Assembly (NCBI GenBank): GCA_019136685.1
Contig: JAGVTS010000165.1
Location: forward strand, 1 to 48,145
From: Bacillota bacterium
Lineage (GTDB): Bacteria > Bacillota > DTU025
Length of the DNA stretch: 48,145 nt
Reading direction: 5' to 3'
The translations under genes were made by a program, and so were the position numbers. This document shows positions 8,031 through 17,181 of the stretch, in pieces. Position 1 is the stretch's first letter; every line of letters begins with the position of its first letter. Under the pieces are notes generated by a model. It searched no databases, was not told the DNA's origin, and saw nothing but the letters and a program-made list of their open reading frames with translations.

Positions 8031-9616
8031 GACTCGGCCCCGCCATCCTTGCTAGAAGAGTCTTCGCCAAGTCTCGTGTAGTTGTACGAGGCTGTCGAGC
8101 GAGGACGTTGCTTCATCTTCCACCATGGAGCCCGGACGAAAGTGTCTTTGAGATCGGAGTCGATAACCGGCGCAATTGGCGACATGTAAGGCACGCCGAA
8201 CGACTCCAGCGCCGTTAGGTGGGCATACAAGGCGAGCGCGCCTACGGCTATTCCAAAGAAGCCCAGCGATGCCCCAAGAGCAAGGAACGCGAATCGCAGC
8301 AGCCTAATGCTTATGGCCAAGCTGAACGCGGGGGTGCCCAACGACGCAATGCCGGTGGCGGACACGACAATCACCATGATGGGGGAGACGAGGCCTGCGC
8401 GGATGGCTGCGTCGCCCAGCACCAGCACTCCGACTATGCTTATGGCCGGACCTATGACCCGGGGCAGCCTTATTCCAGCCTCCCTCACTAGTTCGAACAT
8501 TACCTCCATGATCAGCGCTTCGACGAACGCGGGAAAAGGTATGCCCTCCCTTTGGGCAGCGATGCTCAGTATCAGCGGGGTTGGAAGCATCTCCTGATGG
8601 AATGTGGTCACCGCAACATACACAGAGGGGAGCAGAAGCGACACACCCAGCGCGAGCAGTCTGGTAAACCTGATCAGGGTGCCTGAGTAAAACAGCTCGA
8701 AGTAGTCCTCCGGAGTCGTGAGGTACATCATGAAAGTAGCTGGCGCCAGCAGCACAAAAGGAGTGCCGTCTACGATGATGGCTATTCTCCCGTCAAGCAG
8801 AGCGCCGACGATTCTATCAGGTCGCTCTGTTCGGGCAATAGTGGGGAAAGGCGAGAGCGGAGCATCCCTGATGAGCTCCTCCAGCTGCCCCGATTCCTGT
8901 ATTGAGTCAACATCGACCCTATCGAGCCTGGATCTCACCTCTTGTATGACGCTCGGCCGGGCTATGTCCCGGATGTACACCATCGCCACGAGAGTCCGCG
9001 TTACCCTACCCAGCCGGCGCTCCTCGATATGCAAGCGGGGATCGGCAATTCGTCTCCTCAGCATCGAAGTGTTGGTTCTGAGCGATTCGACAAACCCTTC
9101 TTTGGGGCCGCGGACTGCCGCCTCGGTGCTAGGCTCCTCCGGGCTTCGCTGCGCCCATCCCTGTACGGCGCATGCAAGGGCCGTGCAGGCTGAGTCTATC
9201 AGCACCACACACAATCCTTCGGCCACGGCCAGCGCAACCCTATGCGCATCGGCAATCCGATCAACATCCGTGACCGATAATAAGGCATCACACAGCCTGT
9301 CCAACACCTCCGACGGCGAAGCAAGGTTCTCCGTCATGAGGGTGACAGGACGGATTATGCATTGAGCCACAAGGTTCTTGTCCACCAGACCTTCGAGATG
9401 AACCACGGCAGCCGAAACTGAACCGGATCTCCCCGCTCGAAGGCGGCGGACCACAAGGTCGCTGCTGCCCCCAAAGGCATGAACGATGCCTTCAATGTTC
9501 GCTTCCAGGTCAGGGGTGAGTTGGGTAGCATCAGGCTGGCCGGAAACGCGACCCGCGCCCTGGTCCCTCCGACGCGATATCTGCCTCATCAGCCTCATCA
9601 CTAACCTCATCAGCAA
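8027..9616 (-). CDS. Spore germination receptor subunit, GerA family
   Basis: This is the A subunit of the germinant receptor. A soluble N-terminal region (about residues 30-290) with the family pattern FGGSSDLVVRR is followed by several membrane helices (about 290-470) and a C-terminal soluble tail ending near the PWWKMKQRPR segment. The family motif around LIRDAPLSPFPTIARTERPD and ALLDGRIAIIVDGTPFVLL is clear. The start may be TTG 9616 (better spaced from AGGGTGG) or ATG 9610. The first codons contain three near repeats of GATGAGG. The gene heads a four-gene operon expressed, in other spore formers, in the forespore under sigma-G. Confidence 0.94.
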   Translation of the reverse strand: MLMRLVMRLMRQISRRRDQGAGRVSGQPDATQLTPDLEANIEGIVHAFGGSSDLVVRRLRAGRSGSVSAAVVHLEGLVDKNLVAQCIIRPVTLMTENLASPSEVLDRLCDALLSVTDVDRIADAHRVALAVAEGLCVVLIDSACTALACAVQGWAQRSPEEPSTEAAVRGPKEGFVESLRTNTSMLRRRIADPRLHIEERRLGRVTRTLVAMVYIRDIARPSVIQEVRSRLDRVDVDSIQESGQLEELIRDAPLSPFPTIARTERPDRIVGALLDGRIAIIVDGTPFVLLAPATFMMYLTTPEDYFELFYSGTLIRFTRLLALGVSLLLPSVYVAVTTFHQEMLPTPLILSIAAQREGIPFPAFVEALIMEVMFELVREAGIRLPRVIGPAISIVGVLVLGDAAIRAGLVSPIMVIVVSATGIASLGTPAFSLAISIRLLRFAFLALGASLGFFGIAVGALALYAHLTALESFGVPYMSPIAPVIDSDLKDTFVRAPWWKMKQRPRSTASYNYTRLGEDSSSKDGGAES

Positions 9617-9646
9617 CCATTTCCCACCCTGCTAGTTTATCCCTCG

Positions 9647-9677
9647 TATTCTCCCTCGCTATCGATAAGGGTATTCA
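9647..9677 (-). promoter_or_regulatory. Possible sigma-G-type promoter for the germination operon
   Basis: On the minus strand TGAATA (9677-9672) resembles the sigma-G -35 element. After 18 bp comes GAGAATA (9653-9647), a partial match to the CATnnTA -10 element. Forespore expression is expected for gerA operons, but the -10 match is weak and no sigma-A alternative was convincing. The rest of the 112-bp gap to the GH4 gene shows no clear terminator. Confidence 0.35.
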
Positions 9678-9728
9678 GGCCTAACCCTGCAACCGCTGTA
9701 GACGGTAATTGGCTTGCGCCATGGCCAG

Positions 9729-11000
9729 TCAAAACAAGCCCAGCCTTCCTCCGGTGATCAACTCGTCCAGCGCCCGCTCGGCAACGCCTACATCGCGCAC
9801 CAGCGGATTCGTAGCAAGTGCCAGAAGAGCTAAGTCGCGTGAGCGCTCGACAGCCGCGCGCACGGTGAGCTCCTCGTAAGCCTTGACCTGCTGCATCAGG
9901 CCGCGTATCTCAAGTTCGATCTCGCCGACGGGCCGCGGATGCGCGCCTTCGGAATCCACCGAGCAGGGCAGTTCCATCACAGCGCTCGCCGCGAAGCCAT
10001 TCACTGCGCCTGATTGAGGAACATCCACAACCTGCGTCCGGGCATCGTCACTGTGTATCGAAGACATCACGTCCACCGCAGCCAGGCTGTAGTGAGCCCC
10101 GCCCCGCCGGCCCAGCGCTTCGGGTTTTTCCGCAAGACGCGGATCGCGATATGCTTCGAGCAGTTCCGCTTCGATCTCCATGACTGCCTCAGCGCGAGTC
10201 TTTTCGGCCGCCCGCTGTTCCGTGATGACTTCCCGCTCGCTGTAGAAGTACCTAAGGTACGGAGACGGGATCATTCGGAGGGATGACAACAGGCGCAATG
10301 CTGTCGGAGCTGCAGACCCTTCCAGGACCCGCTTCGTCACGTCGCGCCCTCGCCAGAAGACCTTGCGTATCCAGGATAGGTGGTTCAGGCCGACATAATC
10401 CAGGTCAATCTCGTCGACCCGCGCCCCTAGCTGTTCAGCTACGGCGATCTTCATGTTGATGGGCACGTTGCACAGGCCAATTGTCTTGGCCCTGCCATAC
10501 CTGCAGGCCGCCTCGGTGACTATGCCCGACGGGTTAGTGAAGTTGATCAGCCATGCCCCCGGCGCGACGCGCTCAATCGCCTCGCATATCTTGAGCATCT
10601 CCGGAATCGTGCGCATGGCCTTGGCAAACCCCGCAAGACCCGTAGTCTCCTGCCCGATCAGACCATGCCGCACAGCCAGCACCGTATCGAGATGACGCCA
10701 TATCTGCCCGCCCACTCGGATCTGGGTGATCACAAAGTCGGCGCCGTTGAGCGCATCATCAAGATCCTGGTGTAGCTCGACTGAGAGGCTCGATAGGTGA
10801 TCCTGCCTGCCCAGGCCACCCGAACACGCTGATACCGCCATGCGTTGCACGAATCCACCAACAATCGCCAGTCGCTCAGGATCGATGTCCATGAGGCTGA
10901 TGCGATCCACAGGGAATTCCGTCCGGCGCGCGATGATCCCATCTATCAGTTCGGGCGTGTAGGTGCTCCCAGCGCCTATTACCGCAAGCTTAGGGCTCAT
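9729..11000 (-). CDS. GH4 family NAD-dependent phospho-glycosidase (6-phospho-beta-glucosidase type)
   Basis: GH4 enzymes cleave glycosides by an NAD+- and Mn2+-dependent oxidation-elimination mechanism. The N terminus has the nucleotide-binding motif VIGAGSTYTPEL (residues 7-18). NPSG (about 156-159), the metal-binding Cys of GLCNVP (Cys 177) and NHLSW (His 207) are all present. The pattern is closest to 6-phospho-beta-glucosidases (LicH/CelF/BglT). It is the last gene of the amino-sugar operon, with its ATG overlapping the stop of the upstream kinase gene. Because the operon has an ABC importer and a kinase but no PTS, the 6-phosphate would have to be added by that kinase. The exact aglycone and sugar (glucose or GlcNAc) are not determined. 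Confidence 0.88.
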   Translation of the reverse strand: MSPKLAVIGAGSTYTPELIDGIIARRTEFPVDRISLMDIDPERLAIVGGFVQRMAVSACSGGLGRQDHLSSLSVELHQDLDDALNGADFVITQIRVGGQIWRHLDTVLAVRHGLIGQETTGLAGFAKAMRTIPEMLKICEAIERVAPGAWLINFTNPSGIVTEAACRYGRAKTIGLCNVPINMKIAVAEQLGARVDEIDLDYVGLNHLSWIRKVFWRGRDVTKRVLEGSAAPTALRLLSSLRMIPSPYLRYFYSEREVITEQRAAEKTRAEAVMEIEAELLEAYRDPRLAEKPEALGRRGGAHYSLAAVDVMSSIHSDDARTQVVDVPQSGAVNGFAASAVMELPCSVDSEGAHPRPVGEIELEIRGLMQQVKAYEELTVRAAVERSRDLALLALATNPLVRDVGVAERALDELITGGRLGLF

Positions 11001-12043
11001 TCATGTCCCTCCGTCTCCCCTGCGCAATGCTCCTTAAGCTGGTTGTAACTGCCACTCAGTGCCTCGATCCATGCCCTCGTGACCTGGATACCAACAAGGC
11101 GCGCCGCCCTCGCCACCGACCCAAGCGCCGGCGGCTGCGCCAATGTGATCATCCTGGCGAAGGGATACTCACGCAGTACCACTGCAGCCGCAGCGTCTCG
11201 GATTATGGGATTGGGGTTGATTACCACACCCCCTGTAAGCACAACCGGGACACAGGCGCTGAGAGGGTACAGTCTCCTCAAAGCCGCCAGGGCGGACAGT
11301 CCCAGCTCCTGCCCGCAATCAGCTAGTATCTTGATTGCCGCCTCGTCGCGGCGCTCGGCCGCCTCTACTACCAGAGGCACTAAGCTCGCTGGGCTGAGTT
11401 GCCTCTTCCCGGCCTGTATCACGTCTGCAAGCTCCATCAGGCTCTGCAGGCCCAGATGCGCCCGAAACATCCCTGTAAGCGCAGTATGAGGCCCACGGCC
11501 ATCCTCACAGCGCACAGCAGCAGCGAGAGCCCGAATCCCGATCTCGCTTCCCCCTGCCGCATCTCCGAAAGCCCGCCCGAGCCCGCCAATCTGCACCCTG
11601 GCCCGGCCGGGAGGCGGGCCGACGCCTACACAATTAGTGCCTGTGCCGCATATGGCGACAATCCCGCATCCATCGTCCGATGCCAGCGCTAGAGCAGCCA
11701 GCGCATCGTTATCCACTTCCCACAGATCGCATCGGGCGTCGCTCGCCATCACCTCTCCCACATAGCCGCGAATGACCTGGAAATCGTGCGACCTGTCCGC
11801 CCCGGCAACAGCAAGATAGGCAGCTAAGCAGCGCCCAGAATCGCACCCCGATGCCCGGGCCGCCCCCCTTACAAGCCCAGCGATACACTCGCGAAGACTA
11901 TCGTGCGCCCGATCCACCCCGATCGTCTGGTAGTTGCCCGGGCCCGAGCGGCACACCGCGATCACCTCGCCCGCTGGAGTAGCCGCAACCCCCAGTGTCT
12001 TGCTGCCCCCGGCGTCCAGCCCTACTACGTAATCAGTCCGCAT
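10997..12043 (-). CDS. BadF/BadG/BcrA/BcrD-type sugar kinase, N-acetylglucosamine kinase-like
   Basis: This is an ASKHA-fold kinase. The phosphate-1 motif GLDAGGSKT lies at about residues 8-16, the acidic DNDA segment at about 110, the second glycine motif ICGTGTNCVG at about 130, and GGLGRAFGDAAGGSEIG at about 150-167. This is the arrangement of eukaryotic-type GlcNAc kinase and of the clostridial MurK kinase for MurNAc and GlcNAc. It acts in the cytoplasm on imported amino sugars or disaccharides. The start is ATG 12043 after GGTGG; a GTG three codons upstream is an alternative. Its neighbours NagZ and GH4 suggest that it phosphorylates a NagZ product or the disaccharide itself. Confidence 0.85.
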   Translation of the reverse strand: MRTDYVVGLDAGGSKTLGVAATPAGEVIAVCRSGPGNYQTIGVDRAHDSLRECIAGLVRGAARASGCDSGRCLAAYLAVAGADRSHDFQVIRGYVGEVMASDARCDLWEVDNDALAALALASDDGCGIVAICGTGTNCVGVGPPPGRARVQIGGLGRAFGDAAGGSEIGIRALAAAVRCEDGRGPHTALTGMFRAHLGLQSLMELADVIQAGKRQLSPASLVPLVVEAAERRDEAAIKILADCGQELGLSALAALRRLYPLSACVPVVLTGGVVINPNPIIRDAAAAVVLREYPFARMITLAQPPALGSVARAARLVGIQVTRAWIEALSGSYNQLKEHCAGETEGHE

Positions 12044-12078
12044 GTCAGCCACCCACCAAACGACCGATCACCGCTCTT

Positions 12079-12912
12079 CTATCCCTTGACGGCCCCAGCC
12101 GATACTCCCTTGGTGATCTGGTTGCGGAATATGGCATAGAAGATCAACATAGGCAGCATCCCAACGGCCAGTGCGGCAAACTGCTTGCCGTAGTCGGAGG
12201 AAAGCGCGCCCGAGAACTTCAGGATCCCGACGGGCAGCGATTTCAGCGAAGCCTTGGATGTCAAGACATTGACCAGCATGAACTCATTCCATACGCCCGT
12301 AACGTTCAGTATCGCGAGCGTAGTGGCTACCGGCTTGGCCATGGGGGCGATAATTGAGGCGAAAATCCTCGGATAGCTGGCGCCGTCGATCCTGGCCGAC
12401 TCTACCAGCGAGTCGGGTATGGACTTGATGTATTCAGTACACAAGTAAATGCCCTTTGGCATGCCCATGCCGATGTAGGGAAGGAGTATGCCGATTCTTG
12501 TGTCGGTAAGACCCGCCGCGTTCGCCATAAGGAAGAGCGGTATCAACACTGCCTCCGCCGATAGGAGAATACCTATCACGAAACTGCCATGCAGGAATGG
12601 AGTTGCTCTCGATTTGATCTTCGCAAACGCGAACCCGGCCGATAGCGAAAGCAGTACGACTGCTAAGGTGGACCCGACCGTGTATATGATGCTGTTGATG
12701 AAGAGGTGACCAAACCCGCCGATCTTCCATGCAAGCGGATAGTTCGTCAGTATCCAGCGCCGCGGAAGCCCGAGCCGGTTAACCTGGAACTCCTGAGTAG
12801 TCTTGAACGAGCTCATGATCAGCCAGAACACGGGGTATAGAGTCATGAAGGTGAATATCAGGAGTACCGAATACAGAAGCACACGTGCCGGCAGCGATGT
12901 CTCTCGTTTCAT
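12079..12912 (-). CDS. CUT1 sugar ABC transporter permease, MalG type
   Basis: This inner-membrane permease of 277 residues has six predicted helices. The EAA loop ESARIDGASYPRIFASIIAP, which docks the ATPase, lies at about residues 185-205, and the C terminus ends in the family-typical AGAVKG. It forms a heterodimer with the MalF-type protein just upstream, overlapping it by 4 bp (12909-12912). Together with the binding protein at 14038-15360 it should import an oligosaccharide, probably amino-sugar-containing from the NagZ context. No ATPase gene is present in the operon. Confidence 0.93.
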   Translation of the reverse strand: MKRETSLPARVLLYSVLLIFTFMTLYPVFWLIMSSFKTTQEFQVNRLGLPRRWILTNYPLAWKIGGFGHLFINSIIYTVGSTLAVVLLSLSAGFAFAKIKSRATPFLHGSFVIGILLSAEAVLIPLFLMANAAGLTDTRIGILLPYIGMGMPKGIYLCTEYIKSIPDSLVESARIDGASYPRIFASIIAPMAKPVATTLAILNVTGVWNEFMLVNVLTSKASLKSLPVGILKFSGALSSDYGKQFAALAVGMLPMLIFYAIFRNQITKGVSAGAVKG

Positions 12913-13895
12913 TCCTCTCTGCCCCCTGCCCGATTTTCAACGAACTTCAGCAGCGCAATCAGCACGAGGCTCAGCGCCACTATGAATGTGGAAATCGCAT
13001 TTGCAAGCCCATAATCAGGCGCCCCCCGAAACGCGGCGTCGTACATGTACAGCGAAAGCACAGAAGTCCTTCTCGCCGGGTTGCCCGCAGTCATTGCGAA
13101 TATCAGCGAGAAGCTCTGTAGTGATCCCGAGATTGCCAGAATCGCCGAGGTAACGACTACGCCGGAAAGCGCAGGAAGAATAACATATCGAAGGGCCTGC
13201 CATTCGGTGGCGCCGTCGATCTTCGCGGCCTCTATGACCTCGGGGTCAATCTTCTGTAGATTGGCCAGAAAGATAATCAGGTAAGTGCCGGTGTACATCC
13301 AGAGAATTACTATGAGCACTGGTATCATGGCTGTTCTCGGGTTGATAAAGAGAGTGTTTTCCCACATGGGGTTGAGCTGTTGCATAATCTCGGTGATCGG
13401 ACCATACGGGGAGAAGATCGACTGCCACAGGATCCCGACGACGATGGTCGAGATGACCGTGGGGACATATATCATGCTCTGGAAGAAGTCCCTCAGGCCC
13501 ACAAGCCTGCGGCTGAGCACGTAGGCAAGGATGAACCCCAGCGGGATCTGGCCAAATACCGAGACCAGGATGATGAGCATGTTGTTCTTGAGGGAAACTG
13601 AGAAGAATGGATCACGCAGCATTTTGATATAGTTGGACAGCCCGATGAACTTAACGGGATTCATGCTGCTCCATAGAGGTCCGCCGTTGTAGTTCGTCAA
13701 GCTCAAGCCCACCGAAAAGAAAGCCGGGAAAGCCATCACGGCCCAGTACACCAGTACGGCGGGCATCACCAGTAGGGCGTAGGCCCAGCGTTCTTCGTGT
13801 TTAGCCCCGCTCACCTTCGTCGGCTTCATGCTCCCCGGGCTGACTACGCCCGTGGCTCCCGGCCCCAGGCCAACCCCTGCCGCGCTAGCCTTCAC
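12909..13895 (-). CDS. CUT1 sugar ABC transporter permease, MalF type
   Basis: This is the MalF-type permease partner, with six helices and the EAA loop EAAKIDGATEWQALRYVILP at about residues 220-240. The start is set at GTG 13895 because GGAGGTGG sits 6 bases upstream. The open frame to 14003 has no ribosome site and adds a low-complexity Arg/Trp-rich stretch. Before the first helix is a cytoplasmic stretch of about 35 residues, KASAAGVGLG to HEER. Ten or more genes of this type form CUT1 importers in Bacillota that share one ATPase. Confidence 0.92.
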   Translation of the reverse strand: MKASAAGVGLGPGATGVVSPGSMKPTKVSGAKHEERWAYALLVMPAVLVYWAVMAFPAFFSVGLSLTNYNGGPLWSSMNPVKFIGLSNYIKMLRDPFFSVSLKNNMLIILVSVFGQIPLGFILAYVLSRRLVGLRDFFQSMIYVPTVISTIVVGILWQSIFSPYGPITEIMQQLNPMWENTLFINPRTAMIPVLIVILWMYTGTYLIIFLANLQKIDPEVIEAAKIDGATEWQALRYVILPALSGVVVTSAILAISGSLQSFSLIFAMTAGNPARRTSVLSLYMYDAAFRGAPDYGLANAISTFIVALSLVLIALLKFVENRAGGREE

Positions 13896-14037
13896 AAGAC
13901 TCCACCTCCGTAGTCGCCTCTGAGACCCGCACCCGGGCCACGGGGTGCGGCGAAGCCCCTCGGCGATTGCCCGCATCAGGAGCTTCGCCGCATCTACCCT
14001 CACGTCCCTAGTTACAGTTGCGCTATCCCCAGGATGC

Positions 14038-15360
14038 CTACTTCTGCGCAGCCTTCCAGGCGTCGTATGCCTTCTGAGTGTTCGCGGCTACCTGCTCGGG
14101 AGTGGCAAGGCCTAGGCCTATCTCCTGCAAACCGACGTTGATAGGCAAGTAAACACTGGCCTCGAGCACGTTGTCGAGCACATACGTCCCGCCGTACTCG
14201 CCATAGAACTTCGCCCTGGTCTGGGCGAGCGGTTCCAGCCTATCGGAGGTCACGCCCTTCCTCGATGGGAATGCCGCGCCGGTCTCCAAGCGCTCCCTCT
14301 GAACCTCGGGCGAGTTGAGCCACATGATCAGCTTCCATGCGGCCTTCTCCTTTTCGGAACCGGCCGGTATGTTCGCGTTCATTCCGAAGCCAACGCCCAC
14401 CACCGAAGAGGAGGTGCGGTGGTTGATCTCTCCGGGGATCTCCGGGAACACGGTCATCACGATGCCCTTCTGCTGCTCCGGCGGTATGAGCGCCTGCCCG
14501 GTGGTGATATCGGTCAGGAAATTGCCCACCTTCCAGTCGCCGTCGATCATGAACACAGCCTTACCTGATGCGAACAAGCCATTGACCTCGTTGTAGGGTG
14601 TCTGAAGCGACTTGGCGCTCAGCACTCCGTCGGTGTAGAGCTGCTTATAGAACTTGAGGGTGTTCACAAAAGGAGCATCGGTGAATTTGGCAGTACCCTC
14701 GATCAACTTGTCGACGTAAGCATCGCCCAGCATTCTTCCGACGATCATACTGTACAGGCAGGACTGCATAACCCAGTCATCCTGAGCGCCCATGAGGATT
14801 GCGTCCTTGCCTGCTGCCTTGATCTTCGGCACCATCGCCTTGAGCTCTTCGTAAGTCTTGGGAATTGTCAAGCCCAGATCCTTGAGCAACTTCTGGTTGG
14901 CGAAAAGCACATGGGTTAGGGTGATTCCTATTGGGAGTTCGGCCAGGTATCCGGCTGCCTGCGGCGCCAATGCCGCCTCGGAAAACTCGGACCGAGCTTC
15001 TCCGAGAAGTGGCGCAAGATCCTTGACCAGCTTCTTGGTGTGAAGGGTGCTGGAACGTCCGCCCGGCCACATGTAGATGACATCGGGCAGTTGGCCGGTA
15101 GCAGCATAGATCTCCGTCTTCTGATGGAACGGCTCGTTGAAGAGGTCCTCACGCACAACCTTGATATCGGGGTTCGCCTTGTCGAACGCCTCCCACACCT
15201 CAGTGAGCTCTCGTTGCGCCCCCGGGCTGGTGGCATCGAAGTAGTAGAGAACCCTGAGGACTATGGGGTCCGCCGCCGCGGCAGACGCTCCTACAAGGAA
15301 GAGCGAGACCAGGAGCGTGAATGCCGCTACCACTCTGAGGACAGACTTGCCGAAAGACAT
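14038..15360 (-). CDS. Sugar ABC transporter substrate-binding protein (CUT1)
   Basis: This is an extracellular solute-binding protein of family 1 (MalE-like), about 440 residues. The ATG at 15360 follows AGGGGG and opens a clean signal peptide with hydrophobic residues to about 28 and cleavage near ASAAAA-DP. Family features include FDKANPDIKVV, GQLPDVIYMWPGG and the late VMTVFPEIPG region. It lacks the lipobox common in Gram-positive binding proteins, so how it stays at the cell surface is not obvious. It is encoded between NagZ and the two permeases; the ligand is inferred to be a GlcNAc-containing oligosaccharide or a wall fragment. Confidence 0.92.
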   Translation of the reverse strand: MSFGKSVLRVVAAFTLLVSLFLVGASAAAADPIVLRVLYYFDATSPGAQRELTEVWEAFDKANPDIKVVREDLFNEPFHQKTEIYAATGQLPDVIYMWPGGRSSTLHTKKLVKDLAPLLGEARSEFSEAALAPQAAGYLAELPIGITLTHVLFANQKLLKDLGLTIPKTYEELKAMVPKIKAAGKDAILMGAQDDWVMQSCLYSMIVGRMLGDAYVDKLIEGTAKFTDAPFVNTLKFYKQLYTDGVLSAKSLQTPYNEVNGLFASGKAVFMIDGDWKVGNFLTDITTGQALIPPEQQKGIVMTVFPEIPGEINHRTSSSVVGVGFGMNANIPAGSEKEKAAWKLIMWLNSPEVQRERLETGAAFPSRKGVTSDRLEPLAQTRAKFYGEYGGTYVLDNVLEASVYLPINVGLQEIGLGLATPEQVAANTQKAYDAWKAAQK

Positions 15361-15418
15361 GTTATTACCCCCTACACATGATCTTTGGACCACGCAGCGT
15401 CATGTTGCTCCAGAGCCA

Positions 15419-17095
15419 TCACATCCTGACAGGCATCACCCCCTTGGGGCCGGCCTCGCCGGCCAGCACCCGCGAGAGTGCGGCGAGTACTATCGACTCG
15501 GTACTGTAGATAAAGAACGCCGGAGCCCTGCGCGCGAGCGCCGCCTGCACAGCCCGGATCTCGCGCGGCTCTCTCACGCTTACCAGCACAAAAACCCGGC
15601 CTAATTCGTCGGCCTTCGCCTCAATCGCCGCCGCCAGCGCCGCCTGCGCGGCCTGCGCTGAAGTCGTGCCGCCGTTGCGCACTACCAGGGCCACCCTTAC
15701 GCGGCACTCGCCTGACCCGCTCCGGCACAGGTTGCGGTTGCCGCTTGCTGCAACTACCTGCGACACTACATGATGGATCTCGTCGGCATCCGGGTTCATG
15801 GAGCAGCGGACCATGGCGCAGTGGATGCCGTACCGCTCGAGTTCATGCCTGAGGGGAGATATGTCAGTTGCATCTTCCGCGAAGGTTATCCGACCCATCT
15901 CGGGCGTCACGAGGACGATGGGCCCATAACCAGAAACCGGCGTCGGCTCGGACCACTGCTCTGATGACTGCTCAGATATCGATCCCGGAGCTGCCTCTCC
16001 GGCCACGTAGGTGACTACCCGCCGTCCTAGCAGTTCCCAGGTCCAGCGTGTGGCAAACTCAGGGAACGGGCCCCCCGCAGCATTCGCCCCTCTGCCCTGT
16101 TTCCACCGGCGAACTCGCTCGGCAGACTGCTCAAGTCTCGAAGCGCTGAGCCTGCCGCAGCGGACTGCGTCACGGATCGCAGCGAATGCGGCCTCCTGTA
16201 GGGCGCGGGTGTGACTCACCAAGGCCATGTCGCAGCCGGCTTCGATGGCCATTACCGCGGCCTCAGGCACTGACGCGACAGGACGTACTCCGCCCATTTC
16301 GAGGCAGTCGGTGAGTACTACCCCATCGAAGCCCATCTTTCCTCTGAGCAACCCGGTTATCACATCGCGAGAAAGCGAGGCCGGACGCGTTTCATCGATG
16401 GCAGTGAACTTGACGTGCGTGACCATGACGGCTGTACCCGGCCAGTTGACGGCCTGGATGAATGGGAGCAAGTCCTGCCCTGCAAGATCCTCCACCGACA
16501 TCCGGCACTCAGGCATCGAAACATGCGAGTCGTCCGGCGAACCACCATGCCCCGGAAAATGCTTCACCGTGAACAGTACCCCGGCCTCGGCCAATCCCCG
16601 CGCATACTCCCTGCCGAATTTCGCGACACGATTAGGATCGTCGCCGAAAGACCGAGTGCCCACTGCGGGGTTTAGCGGTTCGCGCGCGAGGTCAAGGACA
16701 GGCGCGAAGTTCATGTTGATGCCGAGGGATCGAAGGTCGCATCCCGTGACGTATCCGGCGTACCTAGCCGCCTCAGGATCCCCCGTCGCAGCTAAGCCCA
16801 TGTTGCCCGGCAAGGACGACGCAATACCCCTGAGCGGCGACAGGCTGCCACCCTCCTGGTCAACACCGATGAGCGGCGTTCGGCAGGCCGGATTGCGCGC
16901 TCGGGTTACCTCGCAGAGCCCTTCGGTCAGCGCTTTCACTTGGGTTGCGCTCCCCGCGTTCCTGCCGAACAGTATGAACCCGCCTGAAGGGCACCTGAGA
17001 TAGTGATCCTCGAAATCGGCGTCCAGTTCCAGCCCTTCGAATCCGGTGATGAGAACCTGGCCGATCAAGACATCCAGTTCCGATAACACACTCAT
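15419..17095 (-). CDS. nagZ: Beta-N-acetylhexosaminidase, GH3 NagZ family
   Basis: NagZ removes terminal beta-GlcNAc from wall muropeptides or chito-oligosaccharides. From ATG 17095 the visible signature is KHFPGHGGSPDDSH at residues 178-191, which holds the Asp-His dyad special to NagZ, and LTDCLEMGG with the nucleophile Asp at about 263. A C-terminal alpha/beta domain (about 370-558) resembles the second domain of Bacillus NagZ. There is no signal peptide, so it acts in the cytoplasm after import by the adjacent ABC system. The open frame extends to 17359, but that part overlaps the ROK gene, and AGAGG sits 8 bases before the chosen ATG. Confidence 0.92.
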   Translation of the reverse strand: MSVLSELDVLIGQVLITGFEGLELDADFEDHYLRCPSGGFILFGRNAGSATQVKALTEGLCEVTRARNPACRTPLIGVDQEGGSLSPLRGIASSLPGNMGLAATGDPEAARYAGYVTGCDLRSLGINMNFAPVLDLAREPLNPAVGTRSFGDDPNRVAKFGREYARGLAEAGVLFTVKHFPGHGGSPDDSHVSMPECRMSVEDLAGQDLLPFIQAVNWPGTAVMVTHVKFTAIDETRPASLSRDVITGLLRGKMGFDGVVLTDCLEMGGVRPVASVPEAAVMAIEAGCDMALVSHTRALQEAAFAAIRDAVRCGRLSASRLEQSAERVRRWKQGRGANAAGGPFPEFATRWTWELLGRRVVTYVAGEAAPGSISEQSSEQWSEPTPVSGYGPIVLVTPEMGRITFAEDATDISPLRHELERYGIHCAMVRCSMNPDADEIHHVVSQVVAASGNRNLCRSGSGECRVRVALVVRNGGTTSAQAAQAALAAAIEAKADELGRVFVLVSVREPREIRAVQAALARRAPAFFIYSTESIVLAALSRVLAGEAGPKGVMPVRM

Positions 17096-17181
17096 GTCGA
17101 TACCTCTCGAAATCTTTATGTCATACTGCAAAGAAGTGGACGCACTGAGTTGTTTGCGGGCCGTCAGAACACTCCACATCG

